The notes under the pieces were generated by a model. That model saw only the letters and a list, made by a program, of their open reading frames with translations. It searched no databases and had not been told where the DNA came from. From the NCBI GenBank assembly GCA_018241685.1, contig JAFEDJ010000054.1, positions 186,001-250,000 of the forward strand: a stretch of 64,000 bases of DNA. Reading direction: 5' to 3'. The position numbers were made by a program, and so were the translations under genes. Source of the DNA: Pseudomonadota bacterium. GTDB taxonomy: Bacteria; Pseudomonadota; Gammaproteobacteria; Burkholderiales; Rhodocyclaceae. This document shows positions 7,529 through 16,194 of this stretch, one piece after another; position 1 is the stretch's first letter; the number at the start of each line of letters is the position of its first letter.

Positions 7529-9562
7529 ATGGCATCTCTGGTTTCTCTGGTCCGCAACGACAGTTATGCGCCGGACAGGTTGCGCGCTGTCATCGAACAT
7601 GCGCTGGAGTTGATCGGACAACCGCTGACAGCACTGATCCGGCCTGGTGACAGGGTCCTAGTCAAACCCTACCTGCGTCATGGCAGCGTACGGCTTCCCG
7701 AGACCCGGATGGTCTCCCACCCGGCCTTCGTCGAGGCCATGCTGGGGCTGGTTCGCGATAGCGGCGGACGGCCGCAACTCGGTGACGAAGGCTCCCGCTG
7801 CCCCGGCAAACCACAGTTACACCACGAGGCCCTGTGGCTGCATGAGCTCGCCGAACGTTTCGACACCGAACTGGTGAGCTTCGCCACCTCCGGCGGAAGG
7901 GTTCTGCAGAGCGGGATCCCTCGCCCTGCAAGCTATCTGCTCAGCACCGCGGTTCTCGACACCGACGTCGTGATCAGCCTCGTCAATGCCCAGCCGCATC
8001 CGTCCCTGGTCTGGAGCGGCGCGCTGAAGAACATGTTCAACGCGATCATCGGCGCCGGCAACACACAACTCTCGTCCCTGCTGCCCAACGCCGCCGAGTT
8101 GGCCGGCGCCGTCGCCGACGTCTGCCGTCTGGCCCGGCCCACGATCTCGGTCGCAGACATGACCACCGTCTGTCCGGGCTTCAAGCAGGCGCTGTGGCGG
8201 GTCGGCCTGATCGGCGCATCCACCGACCCGGTCGCCCTCGACAGTACCTGCCTGCAAGCACTGGGCTGGGAGCCCGCGACGATACCAAGCCTGACCTGGG
8301 GCGCCCGCCTGGGTGTCGGCGAATGGCAGCGGGAGAGCATCGTACTGCGCGGACTGGACTGGCAGGACCTGCCGGTCATCACCCCGGCATGCGCCGCGCC
8401 ATCACCCGAACCACCGGAGCCCCGCTTGGCGAGGGCCATGCGAATTCTCAACAAGACCCACCTTCGACCACGCCCACACATCGACAGGGCGCGCTGCAGC
8501 GATTGCACCACCTGCCTGCAGGTCTGCCCGCTCCACGCCATCGGCCGCGACACTGCCGGCCGGCCGCGGATCGACTACCGGACCTGCGCCGACTGCATGG
8601 TGTGCGCCGACGCCTGCCATGAGAAGGCGATCCAGCTGCGCCCCCGCGGCCTGCGGGCCGTGCTGGAGGCGCCACGTACCCTGGCGCGCCACCTGTGGCG
8701 AAAGGGCAAGGCCGGACACGTCTGGCAAATCGGTGGGCTGGCAGTGCGCTGGCACCTGGAGCGCACCCATCCGGTACATCCCCCGCGACCGCTGACGCGG
8801 CGGGACTCCAAGCAGGAGGCCACAACCGTGAATCCATTCGGAAAGGAAACCGATCGCCAGAATGGCGTCGCCCTCATCGTGGGTGCTGGCCCCGGCCTCG
8901 GCAGCGCCCTTGCACGCCGTTTCGCACAGGCCGGCATGGACGTGGCCGTCATCGCACGTAACGGCCGGCGGCTCGACGCGCTGGTCGCCGAACTCGATGC
9001 CCTCGGGGTTACCGCCCGCGCCTATGCGTGCGACATCACGGACGACGGCGCGGTGAGCCACATGGTCCGCGCGGTCTGCGGTGAGCTGGGCGTGCCGCAG
9101 CTGGCGGTATACAACGTCGAGCACTTCGGCCCCGGCCATGTGGTTGACATCGAAACCGCCGCCTTCCTCGAATGCTGGCGGGTGAATTGTCTGGGTGCCT
9201 TCCTGGTCGGCCGCGAGGTTGCCAAGGCAATGCTGACACGCGGCTGCGGCACCCTGATCTTCACGGGCGCCACCGCCGCCACCCGCGGCCGCGATGGATA
9301 CGCCAACATGGCCGTCGGCAAGTGGGGGCAGCGGGCCCTGGCCCAATGCATGGCACGGGAGCTTGGGCCCAAAGGCATCCACGTCGCCCACGTGATCCTC
9401 GACGGCGGCATCCTGAAGGACACCGCCCCGACCTTCATGCAGGAGCGCATGCTCGGCCTGTTCCCCGATCAGATCGCCGAGAACTACCTGGCCCTGCATC
9501 GCCAGCACCCGAGCACCTGGACGCAGGAACTGGATCTGCGCCCGTGGCTGGAGAAGTTCTGA
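7529..9562 (+). CDS. DUF362 - 2x[4Fe-4S] ferredoxin - SDR multidomain protein
   Basis: One 677-codon frame carries three parts. Residues 1-280 resemble DUF362 (RPGDRVLVKPYL, ALKNMFNAIIGAGN, DPVALDSTCLQALG). Residues about 320-370 contain two cluster-binding motifs, CSDCTTCLQVCP and CADCMVCADACH, the second ending in His instead of Pro. From about residue 434 there is a short-chain dehydrogenase fold with VGAGPGLGSALARRF. A strong AGGGGAGG Shine-Dalgarno precedes the ATG at 7529. An internal AGGAGG-GTG at 8814-8830 lies exactly at the SDR boundary in the same frame, so the SDR may also be made alone (244 aa). In the SDR the catalytic Tyr position reads MAVGK, so classical Ser-Tyr-Lys chemistry looks lost. 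The gene lies 159 bp upstream of the ferredoxin oxidoreductase; joint function is inferred. Confidence 0.8.
   Translation: MASLVSLVRNDSYAPDRLRAVIEHALELIGQPLTALIRPGDRVLVKPYLRHGSVRLPETRMVSHPAFVEAMLGLVRDSGGRPQLGDEGSRCPGKPQLHHEALWLHELAERFDTELVSFATSGGRVLQSGIPRPASYLLSTAVLDTDVVISLVNAQPHPSLVWSGALKNMFNAIIGAGNTQLSSLLPNAAELAGAVADVCRLARPTISVADMTTVCPGFKQALWRVGLIGASTDPVALDSTCLQALGWEPATIPSLTWGARLGVGEWQRESIVLRGLDWQDLPVITPACAAPSPEPPEPRLARAMRILNKTHLRPRPHIDRARCSDCTTCLQVCPLHAIGRDTAGRPRIDYRTCADCMVCADACHEKAIQLRPRGLRAVLEAPRTLARHLWRKGKAGHVWQIGGLAVRWHLERTHPVHPPRPLTRRDSKQEATTVNPFGKETDRQNGVALIVGAGPGLGSALARRFAQAGMDVAVIARNGRRLDALVAELDALGVTARAYACDITDDGAVSHMVRAVCGELGVPQLAVYNVEHFGPGHVVDIETAAFLECWRVNCLGAFLVGREVAKAMLTRGCGTLIFTGATAATRGRDGYANMAVGKWGQRALAQCMARELGPKGIHVAHVILDGGILKDTAPTFMQERMLGLFPDQIAENYLALHRQHPSTWTQELDLRPWLEKF
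8814..8830 (+). promoter_or_regulatory. internal ribosome binding site and GTG start for the SDR domain
   Basis: AGGAGG at 8814-8819 is followed after 8 bases by GTG at 8828-8830, ideal translation-initiation geometry. The GTG is codon 434 of the larger frame and begins the SDR domain (VNPFGKETDRQNGVALIVG). Either the SDR is an independent gene whose upstream neighbour lost its stop codon, or both full-length and short products are made. Confidence 0.65.
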
Positions 9563-9721
9563 ATCCTGCCGGCCGGAACCCCAGCCGGCGCCAACAATCC
9601 AAAGGTCGAGTTGCACAACATTCTGGCGCATCCAGGCTTGCCCTGCAGTACCTCGGCGGCACGGCCCACAAGGCCCCGGCCGCGAGCGGATCAAGAACAC
9701 GATTTTTGCGAGGAAACCACC

Positions 9722-12700
9722 ATGGCCGAGCAAGATCCCGTCCGCATGCTATCCACTTCCGGCGCTCCTGCGGCACAGCTGGACGACAAGTACACCGCCG
9801 CCGGGCGGGTCTATCTCACCGGCTACCAGGCGCTGGTGCGCCTGCTGATGATCCAGCGCGACCGTGACCGGGCCGCCGGCCTCAACACCGCCGGCTTCGT
9901 ATCCGGCTACCGGGGTTCGCCGCTGGGCGGACTCGACCTGGCGCTGTGGAAGGCCAAGGACCACCTCGCCGAGCACGACATCGTCTTCCAGCCCGGCATC
10001 AATGAAGACATGGCTGCCACCGCGCTGTGGGGCACCCAACAGGTATCCCTGTCGCCCAGGGCCCGCGTGCAGGGCGTGTTCGGCATGTGGTACGGCAAGG
10101 GACCGGGGGTGGACCGCTGCGGCGACGTGTTCCGCCATGCCAACGCGGCCGGCAGCGCCAAATACGGCGGCGTGCTGGTGATCGCTGGCGACGACCACGC
10201 CGCCAAGTCATCCACGCTGCCGCACCAGACCGACCACTTCTTCAAGTCGATGATGATGCCGGTGCTGGCCCCGGCCGGCGTGCAGGAATATCTCGACTTC
10301 GGCGTGCACGGCTGGGCCATGTCCCGCTACTCGGGCTGCTGGGTGGCCTTCAAGGCGCTGGCCGACACGGTGGAGACCTCCGCGTCGGTGGACGTGGATC
10401 CGCTGCGCGTTGAGACGCGGGAACCATCCGACTTCGCGCTGCCGCCGGACGGCCTCAACATCCGCTGGCCAGACCCGCCGCTGGTGCAGGAGAAGCGCCT
10501 GCTCCACGCCAAGCTGTACGCCGCGCTGGCCTATTGCCGGGCCAACGGGCTCAACCGGGTGGTCATCGACTCGCCGCAGCCGCGGCTGGGCATCATCACC
10601 GCCGGCAAGAGCTACCTGGACGTACGCCAGGCCTTCGACGACCTGGGCATCGACGAGGCCCTCGCAGCCCAGATCGGCATCCGCCTCTACAAGGTCGGCA
10701 TGGTGTGGCCGCTGGAGGCCGAGGGCGTGCGCCACTTCGCCGAAGGGCTGGAAGAGATCCTGGTCGTCGAGGAGAAGCGCCAGCTGATCGAATACCAGCT
10801 CAAGGAAGAGCTCTACAACTGGCGCGAGGACGTGCGCCCGCGGGTCATCGGCAAGTTCGACGAGAAGGGAGAGTGGGCCATCCTCACCACCCTCGGCGCG
10901 GACGGCCGGGCCACGGTGGACCACGGCGAATGGCTGCTGCCGGCGGCCGGGGAGCTGACGCCGGCGATGATCGCCCAGGTGATCGCCGGCCGCATCGAAC
11001 GCTTCTTCACATCCGAACGCATCCGCGCCCGCCTGGCCTTCCTGCAAGCCAAGGAGGCAACGCTGGCCCAGCGGGTCTTCGCCATCGACCGGGTGCCGAC
11101 CTTCTGCCCCGGCTGCCCGCACAACACCTCCACCGTGGTGCCGGACGGCAGCCGCGCGATGGCCGGCATCGGCTGCCACTACATGGCCACCTTCATGCCG
11201 GACCGCAAGACCAGCACCTTCACGCACATGGGCGGCGAAGGCGTGCCGTGGGTCGGCCAGGCGCCCTTCACCGACGAACCGCACATCTTCGCCAACCTCG
11301 GCGACGGCACCTACTTCCACTCCGGACTGCTGGCCATCCGCCAGGCGGTGGCAGCTTTCAACCAGCCGGGGGTGACGAGCGGCATCACCTACAAGATCCT
11401 CTACAACGATGCAGTGGCGATGACCGGTGGCCAACCGGTGGACGGCTCTCTCAGCGTACCCAAGCTGCTGCACCAGTTGCAGGCCGAAGGGGTGAGCAAC
11501 ATCGTCCTCGTCACCGACGGCACCGACCGGCCGTGGCATGTGGCGGACATCCCCCACGGCGTGCCGATCCGCCACCGGGACGAGCTGGAGGTGATCCAGC
11601 GCGAACTGCGCACGCTGGCCGGCGTGTCGGCGCTGGTCTTCGACCAGACCTGCGCCGCCGAGAAGCGCCGACGCAGGAAGCGCGGCCGCTACCCCGACCC
11701 GCAGACCCGCGTCTTCATCAACGAAGCGGTGTGCGAAGGTTGCGGCGACTGCGGGCGCGAATCGAATTGCATGGCGATCCTGCCAGTGGAGACCGACTTC
11801 GGCCGCAAGCGCCAGATCGACCAGTCGGCCTGCAACAAGGACTACTCGTGCATGAACGGCTTCTGCCCGAGCTTCGTCACCATCGAGGGCGGCCAGCTGC
11901 GCAAGGGCAAGGCCATGCAGACCGACGACAGCCGCTTCGGCGCGCTGCCGGCCCCGACGCTGCCGGCCACCCGCGAACCGTGGGGCATTCTGGTCACCGG
12001 CGTCGGCGGCACCGGCGTGGTCACCATCGGCGCACTGATCGGCATGGCTGCCCACCTGGACGGCAAGGGCGTCACCGTGCTCGACATGACCGGCCTGGCC
12101 CAGAAGGGCGGCTCGGTGTTCAGCCACGTGCGCATCGCCGACCGGCCGGAGGACCTGCACGCGGTGCGCATCGCCGCCGGCGAGGCCAACGCGGTGATCG
12201 GCGGCGACCTGGTGGTCACCGCCAGCGTGGACGCCCTGTCCAAGATGGCCGTCGGGCGCACCCGCGGCGTGGTGAACTGTACCGAGACGCCGACCTCCGA
12301 ATTCACCCGCAACCCGAACTGGCAGTTCCCCCTCGACAAGATGGAGGCCGCCATCGCCGAGGCCGTCGGGCGCGACGGCTGCGATTTCCTCGATGCCCAG
12401 CAGCTGGCCATCCGCCTGCTCGGCGACGCCATCGCCACCAACCTGTTCCTGCTCGGCTACGCCTGGCAGAAAGGCTGGGTGCCAGTCAGCGAGGCCAGCC
12501 TCGACAAGGCCATCGAGCTCAACGGCGCCGCCGTGGCAATGAACCGCCGGGCCCTGCTGTGGGGCCGCCGCGCGGCGGTGGACCTGGCCGCCGTGCAGCG
12601 CGAGGTAACCCCCGCGCCGGTCATCCCGATCCGCCCGGAAACACTGGACGAACGCATCGCCCGCCGGGCGGCGATCCTCACCGACTACCAGGACGCCGCC

Positions 12701-13294
12701 TACGCGCGCCGCTACACCGAGCTGCTGGCCCAGGTGCGGAGCGCCGAAGGCCCGCTGGGCGGCGAACGGCTGGCCCGCGCGGTGACCGACAATTACTTCA
12801 AGCTGCTGGCCTACAAGGACGAGTACGAAGTGGCCCGTCTGTACGGCGATCCGGCCTTCTGGGACGCCATCGGCGCCGCCTTCGACGGCGACTTCGCGGT
12901 GCGCTTCCACCTCGCCCCGACCTTCCTGGCCCACCCCGACCCGGCTTCCGGGCGCATCGCCAAGCGGATCTTCGGGCCGTGGATGCGCAGCGGCTTCAAG
13001 TGGCTGGCCAAGCTGCGCCGCCTGCGCGGCACGCCCTTCGACGTTTTCGGCTACCACCCGGACCGCAAGGCCGAGCGGGCGCTGATCGTGGAGTACGAGC
13101 AGGACGTGGCACGCCTGCTCGGGGGCCTGTCCGCCGAAAAGCTGGCGCTGGCCGCGCAGATCGCCGCGTGGCCCGACCACGTGCGCGGCTATGGCCACAT
13201 CAAGACGGCCTCCATCGGTTGGGCGGAGAAGCACCGTAACGAGCTATGGGCCCAGTGGGACGGCAAGACCGGCAGCGGCGCCCGAGCGGCCTGA
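9722..13294 (+). CDS. indolepyruvate:ferredoxin oxidoreductase, fused alpha-beta subunits
   Basis: Oxidatively decarboxylates aryl-2-oxoacids such as indolepyruvate or phenylpyruvate to aryl-acetyl-CoA, reducing ferredoxin. The 1190-residue protein fuses IorA-like and IorB-like parts. It has an N-terminal pyrimidine-binding region (GFVSGYRGSPLGGLD, about 58-72), a Cys-rich CPGCPHNTS (about 461-469), a thiamine diphosphate site (NLGDGTYFHSG, about 522-532), a ferredoxin-like segment with CEGCGDCGRESNC (about 671-683), and a C-terminal gamma-type domain starting at LVTGVGGTGVVTIGAL (about 757). I chose the ATG at 9722; the open frame extends upstream but lacks conserved sequence. The preceding gene encodes ferredoxin-like clusters, a plausible electron partner. 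Substrate preference cannot be read from sequence. Confidence 0.9.
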   Translation: MAEQDPVRMLSTSGAPAAQLDDKYTAAGRVYLTGYQALVRLLMIQRDRDRAAGLNTAGFVSGYRGSPLGGLDLALWKAKDHLAEHDIVFQPGINEDMAATALWGTQQVSLSPRARVQGVFGMWYGKGPGVDRCGDVFRHANAAGSAKYGGVLVIAGDDHAAKSSTLPHQTDHFFKSMMMPVLAPAGVQEYLDFGVHGWAMSRYSGCWVAFKALADTVETSASVDVDPLRVETREPSDFALPPDGLNIRWPDPPLVQEKRLLHAKLYAALAYCRANGLNRVVIDSPQPRLGIITAGKSYLDVRQAFDDLGIDEALAAQIGIRLYKVGMVWPLEAEGVRHFAEGLEEILVVEEKRQLIEYQLKEELYNWREDVRPRVIGKFDEKGEWAILTTLGADGRATVDHGEWLLPAAGELTPAMIAQVIAGRIERFFTSERIRARLAFLQAKEATLAQRVFAIDRVPTFCPGCPHNTSTVVPDGSRAMAGIGCHYMATFMPDRKTSTFTHMGGEGVPWVGQAPFTDEPHIFANLGDGTYFHSGLLAIRQAVAAFNQPGVTSGITYKILYNDAVAMTGGQPVDGSLSVPKLLHQLQAEGVSNIVLVTDGTDRPWHVADIPHGVPIRHRDELEVIQRELRTLAGVSALVFDQTCAAEKRRRRKRGRYPDPQTRVFINEAVCEGCGDCGRESNCMAILPVETDFGRKRQIDQSACNKDYSCMNGFCPSFVTIEGGQLRKGKAMQTDDSRFGALPAPTLPATREPWGILVTGVGGTGVVTIGALIGMAAHLDGKGVTVLDMTGLAQKGGSVFSHVRIADRPEDLHAVRIAAGEANAVIGGDLVVTASVDALSKMAVGRTRGVVNCTETPTSEFTRNPNWQFPLDKMEAAIAEAVGRDGCDFLDAQQLAIRLLGDAIATNLFLLGYAWQKGWVPVSEASLDKAIELNGAAVAMNRRALLWGRRAAVDLAAVQREVTPAPVIPIRPETLDERIARRAAILTDYQDAAYARRYTELLAQVRSAEGPLGGERLARAVTDNYFKLLAYKDEYEVARLYGDPAFWDAIGAAFDGDFAVRFHLAPTFLAHPDPASGRIAKRIFGPWMRSGFKWLAKLRRLRGTPFDVFGYHPDRKAERALIVEYEQDVARLLGGLSAEKLALAAQIAAWPDHVRGYGHIKTASIGWAEKHRNELWAQWDGKTGSGARAA

Positions 13295-13392
13295 AATTTC
13301 ACTGTGAGCGCCCCGGAACCCACGCCGGGCGGGAGGGGACAGCGGCCACGCGGTATGCTGTCGGCCTGCTCCCCTTCCGCCAGCCCTCGCCC

Positions 13393-13902
13393 ATGCTGAC
13401 CCTGCGCCCCCTGTTGCCCGCTGATGCCGACGCGCTGTCGGCCGCCGCCCTCGAATCCATCGCCACCGTCGGGCGCTGGATGCCCTGGTGTACCCCCGAC
13501 TACACCCCGGCCCACGCCCTGGAATGGATAGACCACTGCACCCAGGCCCGCGCCGACCAGAGTGCCTACGAGTTGGGGATCTTCAGCGCGGACGGCAGCG
13601 AACTCTTCGGCCTGGTCGGCCTCAACCAGTTCAACCGCCTTCACAACTTCTGCAACCTCGGTTACTGGGTGCGCGAATCCCGCCAGCGCCAGGGCGTCGC
13701 CGTGACGGCAGCACGCCGCCTGGCCGAGTTCGGCTTCCGGGAGCTGGGCCAGACCCGCATCGAGATCGTCATTGCCGCCGGCAACACGGGCAGCGAAGCC
13801 GTCGCCCGCAAGGTCGGCGCCCATTTCGAGGGCATGGCCCGCAACCGGCTGCAGCTGGCCGACGGGCCGGTGGCCGCCTCCGTGTATTCGCTGATTCCCT
13901 GA
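13393..13902 (+). CDS. GNAT family N-acetyltransferase (RimJ/RimL type)
   Basis: A 169-residue acetyl-CoA-dependent transferase. It begins MLTLRPLLPADADALSAAA, the usual opening of RimJ/RimL-like acetyltransferases. FGLVGLNQFN and CNLGYWVRESRQRQGVAVTA carry the acetyl-CoA pyrophosphate loop (R-x-x-G-V), and IEIVIAAGNTGSEAVARKVG is the conserved motif B region. The frame extends further upstream, but the ATG at 13393 gives the family N-terminus. It lies about 100 bp after the oxidoreductase and is separated by only 3 bp from a second GNAT gene, so the two are probably co-translated. Substrate (a protein N-terminus or small molecule) is unknown. Confidence 0.88.
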   Translation: MLTLRPLLPADADALSAAALESIATVGRWMPWCTPDYTPAHALEWIDHCTQARADQSAYELGIFSADGSELFGLVGLNQFNRLHNFCNLGYWVRESRQRQGVAVTAARRLAEFGFRELGQTRIEIVIAAGNTGSEAVARKVGAHFEGMARNRLQLADGPVAASVYSLIP

Positions 13903-13905
13903 GCC

Positions 13906-14301
13906 ATGATCGACTACCGCCTGCACACGCCCCTCGCCGCCGCCGACATCGCCCGCCTCTTCGACGCCTCCGGCATCAAGCGGCCGACCGGCGACCTGTC
14001 GCGTATCGCCCGCATGTTCGCCAACGCCAACCTGGTCGTCTCGGCCTGGTCGGGCGAGCAACTGGTCGGCGTGTGCCGGGCGCTGACCGACTTCAGCTAC
14101 TGCTGCTACCTGTCCGACCTGGCGGTGGACCAGGCCTTCCAGCACCAAGGCATCGGCCGCGAGCTGGTGGCCCGCGTGCAGGCCGCCGTCGGCGACGAGG
14201 TTTCCATCGTGCTGCTGTCCGCCCCCGATGCACTGAACTACTACCCGAAGCTCGGCTTCGAGAAGCTGGACAACGGCTTCGTGCTGCGCCGCCGGCGCTG
14301 A
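13906..14301 (+). CDS. GNAT family N-acetyltransferase
   Basis: A 131-residue single-domain acetyltransferase. LSDLAVDQAFQHQGIGRELV contains the acetyl-CoA-binding QxxGIG loop, and LLSAPDALNYYPKLGFEKLD is the C-terminal Tyr/Gly-Phe motif typical of the YjdJ/ElaA-like branch. The protein is compact, with no leader or membrane segment. It follows the previous GNAT gene by 3 bp. No ribbon-helix-helix antitoxin gene is adjacent, so a toxin role of the TacT/AtaT type is not supported. Substrate unknown. Confidence 0.88.
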   Translation: MIDYRLHTPLAAADIARLFDASGIKRPTGDLSRIARMFANANLVVSAWSGEQLVGVCRALTDFSYCCYLSDLAVDQAFQHQGIGRELVARVQAAVGDEVSIVLLSAPDALNYYPKLGFEKLDNGFVLRRRR

Positions 14302-14512
14302 CTACGACCTGGGGGCAGGTTCATCCGCCCCCCGTCGGCTGAGCACAATCCACAGGCGAGGGAGTTCGCCCTCGCCGAGCGCACTTCCTGCCCCTGTCCT
14401 TGCCCGCCCCATCTGCCCCGACGATCGCAGCCTGCGCCACCCGTCACGGGCAGCCGACCCGGTGGTCGGCTACACTCCGGCCTGTTGCGCCCGTCGCCGC
14501 CCCACGCCTGCC

Positions 14513-15289
14513 ATGCCACCGTTCCTGAAAGCCCTTCTCGCCCAGTTCGCCGGCACCGCCGTTGCCTACGGCAGCGCCCAGGCCGGCCTGTTGCCGGCCG
14601 GCCTTGCGCCGGTGGTGGCCGTGCAGGCGGCAGCGGCGGCCGGCACGGCGAGCCTGCTGCGCAGCGCGCCCTGGTGGCGCTGGATTCATCTCGGCTTTGC
14701 GCCGCTGGTGGTCGGCGCGCTCAGCCTGGGCATCGCACCTCTGTGGTACCTGGCGGCCTTCCTGCTGTGCGCACTGGTCTATTGGAGCAGCTTCCGCACC
14801 CAAGTGCCGCTCTACCTGTCCAACCACCACACCGCCGCAGCCGTGGCCGGGCTGCTGCCCCGCGGCCGGCCGGCGATGCTGCTCGACCTGGGCAGCGGCA
14901 CCGGCGCGCTGCTGCGCCCGCTGGCCCGCCTGCGCCCCGACTGTCGCTTCGAGGGGCTGGAGTCGGCGCCCGCCCCCTATGCCCTGTCCCGCCTGCTGTC
15001 CCGCCGCCAACCCAACGTGAGCCTGGCCCGCGGCGACTTCTGGAAAATCCCGTGGGCGGACTACGATGTGGTGTACGCTTTCCTGTCCCCGGTGCCGATG
15101 TCCGCCGTCTGGACGAAAGCCTGTGCCGAGATGCGCCCCGGCAGCCTGCTGGTCAGCAACAGCTTCCCGGTGCCCGGCGTGGAACCCGAAACGGTCGTCG
15201 AGGTGGACGACCGGCGGCGCACCCAGCTTTACTGCTATCTGCCAGCCGGCCCCGGGCTGAGCGGAAAATTCCGAAATGCCGGCCGATGA
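14513..15289 (+). CDS. membrane-anchored class I SAM-dependent methyltransferase
   Basis: Two parts are visible in 258 residues. Residues 1-105 hold three or four hydrophobic helices (LLAQFAGTAVAYG, GLAPVVAVQAAAAAGTAS, and a pair around WWRWIHLGFAPLVVGALS). They are followed by a Rossmann-fold methyltransferase domain with motif I MLLDLGSGTGALLRPLA and the acidic motif II FEGLESAPAPYALS. DYDVVYAFLSPVPM marks the post-I/motif IV strand. The ATG at 14513 follows the N-terminal Pro/Arg-rich codons that I exclude. The gene stands alone between the GNAT pair and parA-like gene. The membrane anchor hints at a lipid, quinone or membrane-protein substrate, but none can be named. Confidence 0.75.
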   Translation: MPPFLKALLAQFAGTAVAYGSAQAGLLPAGLAPVVAVQAAAAAGTASLLRSAPWWRWIHLGFAPLVVGALSLGIAPLWYLAAFLLCALVYWSSFRTQVPLYLSNHHTAAAVAGLLPRGRPAMLLDLGSGTGALLRPLARLRPDCRFEGLESAPAPYALSRLLSRRQPNVSLARGDFWKIPWADYDVVYAFLSPVPMSAVWTKACAEMRPGSLLVSNSFPVPGVEPETVVEVDDRRRTQLYCYLPAGPGLSGKFRNAGR

Positions 15290-15373
15290 ACCCTTAATTC
15301 AGGCCGCATCTTTCCCGTTAATGCGCGAATAATGGCGCCATTGCGCCTGGCTTCATTGCGAGAGGTTTCAACC

Positions 15374-16081
15374 ATGTCCCCGATCATCTGCATCATCGGC
15401 AACAAGGGCGGTACCGGCAAGACCACCCTTTCCCATCTCCTGTGCCAGGGCTTCGGCCTGCTCGGCCAGCGCTCGGCCTGCGTGCTGACCGACACGTCCC
15501 GCGAGCCCCTGGCGCCGGAAGGGCGCCGCTACGCGATCGCCGATGCGCGCACCCCCGAGTCCCTCAACCGGGTCGTCGGCAAGCTGCGGGCGATGGAGCA
15601 CTGGGTCGGCGTAGTGGACGGCGGCGGCAACCGGGCCGACGTGGACCGCATGCTCGACGGCCTGGCCGACATCGTGCTGCTGCCCTTCCGCGACTCCCAC
15701 GAAGACCTGCGCACCGTGCTGCGCGACCTGGAGACCTTCCCGCGTGCCTATGCGCTGCCGTCCCAGTGGCCGACCAATGCCTGGCAGCGCGACGCCGCCG
15801 ACCGCAACGTGGCGCAGATCCTCGGTGCCCACAAGCACCGCATCCTGAACCCGGTCATCAGCCTGTCGGCGTCCAAGCTGCTGCTGCAGAAGAACGTGCC
15901 TGACGGCCTGCCGACCAACCTCGGCAACGCCTGCCGCGCGCTGGCCCGCCAAGTGATCGAAATCCTCGAGATCGGCGATGCCGATGGCACCCCGTCCGCA
16001 GGGTCGGAAACAAGCGAGGAAGCCGGCAGCACGCCATCCACCGTGGTCCCCGACGACTACGCCAGCACGGCCCGCCACTGA
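15374..16081 (+). CDS. orphan ParA/MinD-like P-loop ATPase
   Basis: A 235-residue protein opening with IICIIGNKGGTGKTTLSHLL, the deviant Walker A (KGGTGKTT) of the ParA/MinD superfamily, with both signature lysines. Unlike chromosome or plasmid ParA it has no N-terminal DNA-binding domain. The expected Walker A' region reads VVDGGGNRADVDRML, lacking the usual D-x-P pattern, and the middle has VLLPFRDSHEDLRTV. The C-terminal 40 residues are Ser/Thr/Glu-rich and low-complexity. No ParB, MinE, BcsQ partner or capsule gene is adjacent; upstream is a methyltransferase and downstream is ccmA. A cargo-positioning role is possible but unproven. Confidence 0.75.
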   Translation: MSPIICIIGNKGGTGKTTLSHLLCQGFGLLGQRSACVLTDTSREPLAPEGRRYAIADARTPESLNRVVGKLRAMEHWVGVVDGGGNRADVDRMLDGLADIVLLPFRDSHEDLRTVLRDLETFPRAYALPSQWPTNAWQRDAADRNVAQILGAHKHRILNPVISLSASKLLLQKNVPDGLPTNLGNACRALARQVIEILEIGDADGTPSAGSETSEEAGSTPSTVVPDDYASTARH

Positions 16082-16194
16082 CTCTCGCACCGTAGCCGCT
16101 GCGGTATCGGCGCTTCTGCTTGATGTAACCGGTTTACCCACTTCGGGGGGTCGGGCAGAATGCGCCGACTCGATTTCCCGGTTTTGCCCTTCCA

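Noticed and set aside
10208..13234. A 1008-codon minus-strand open frame opposite the ferredoxin oxidoreductase
   Set aside because: It is an antisense shadow of a strongly motif-supported gene, has His/Ala/Val/Gly-rich composition typical of GC-rich antisense frames, and shows no domain.
13393..14301. The two adjacent GNAT genes as a toxin-antitoxin module
   Set aside because: No ribbon-helix-helix antitoxin gene precedes either, and both look like normal acetyltransferases.
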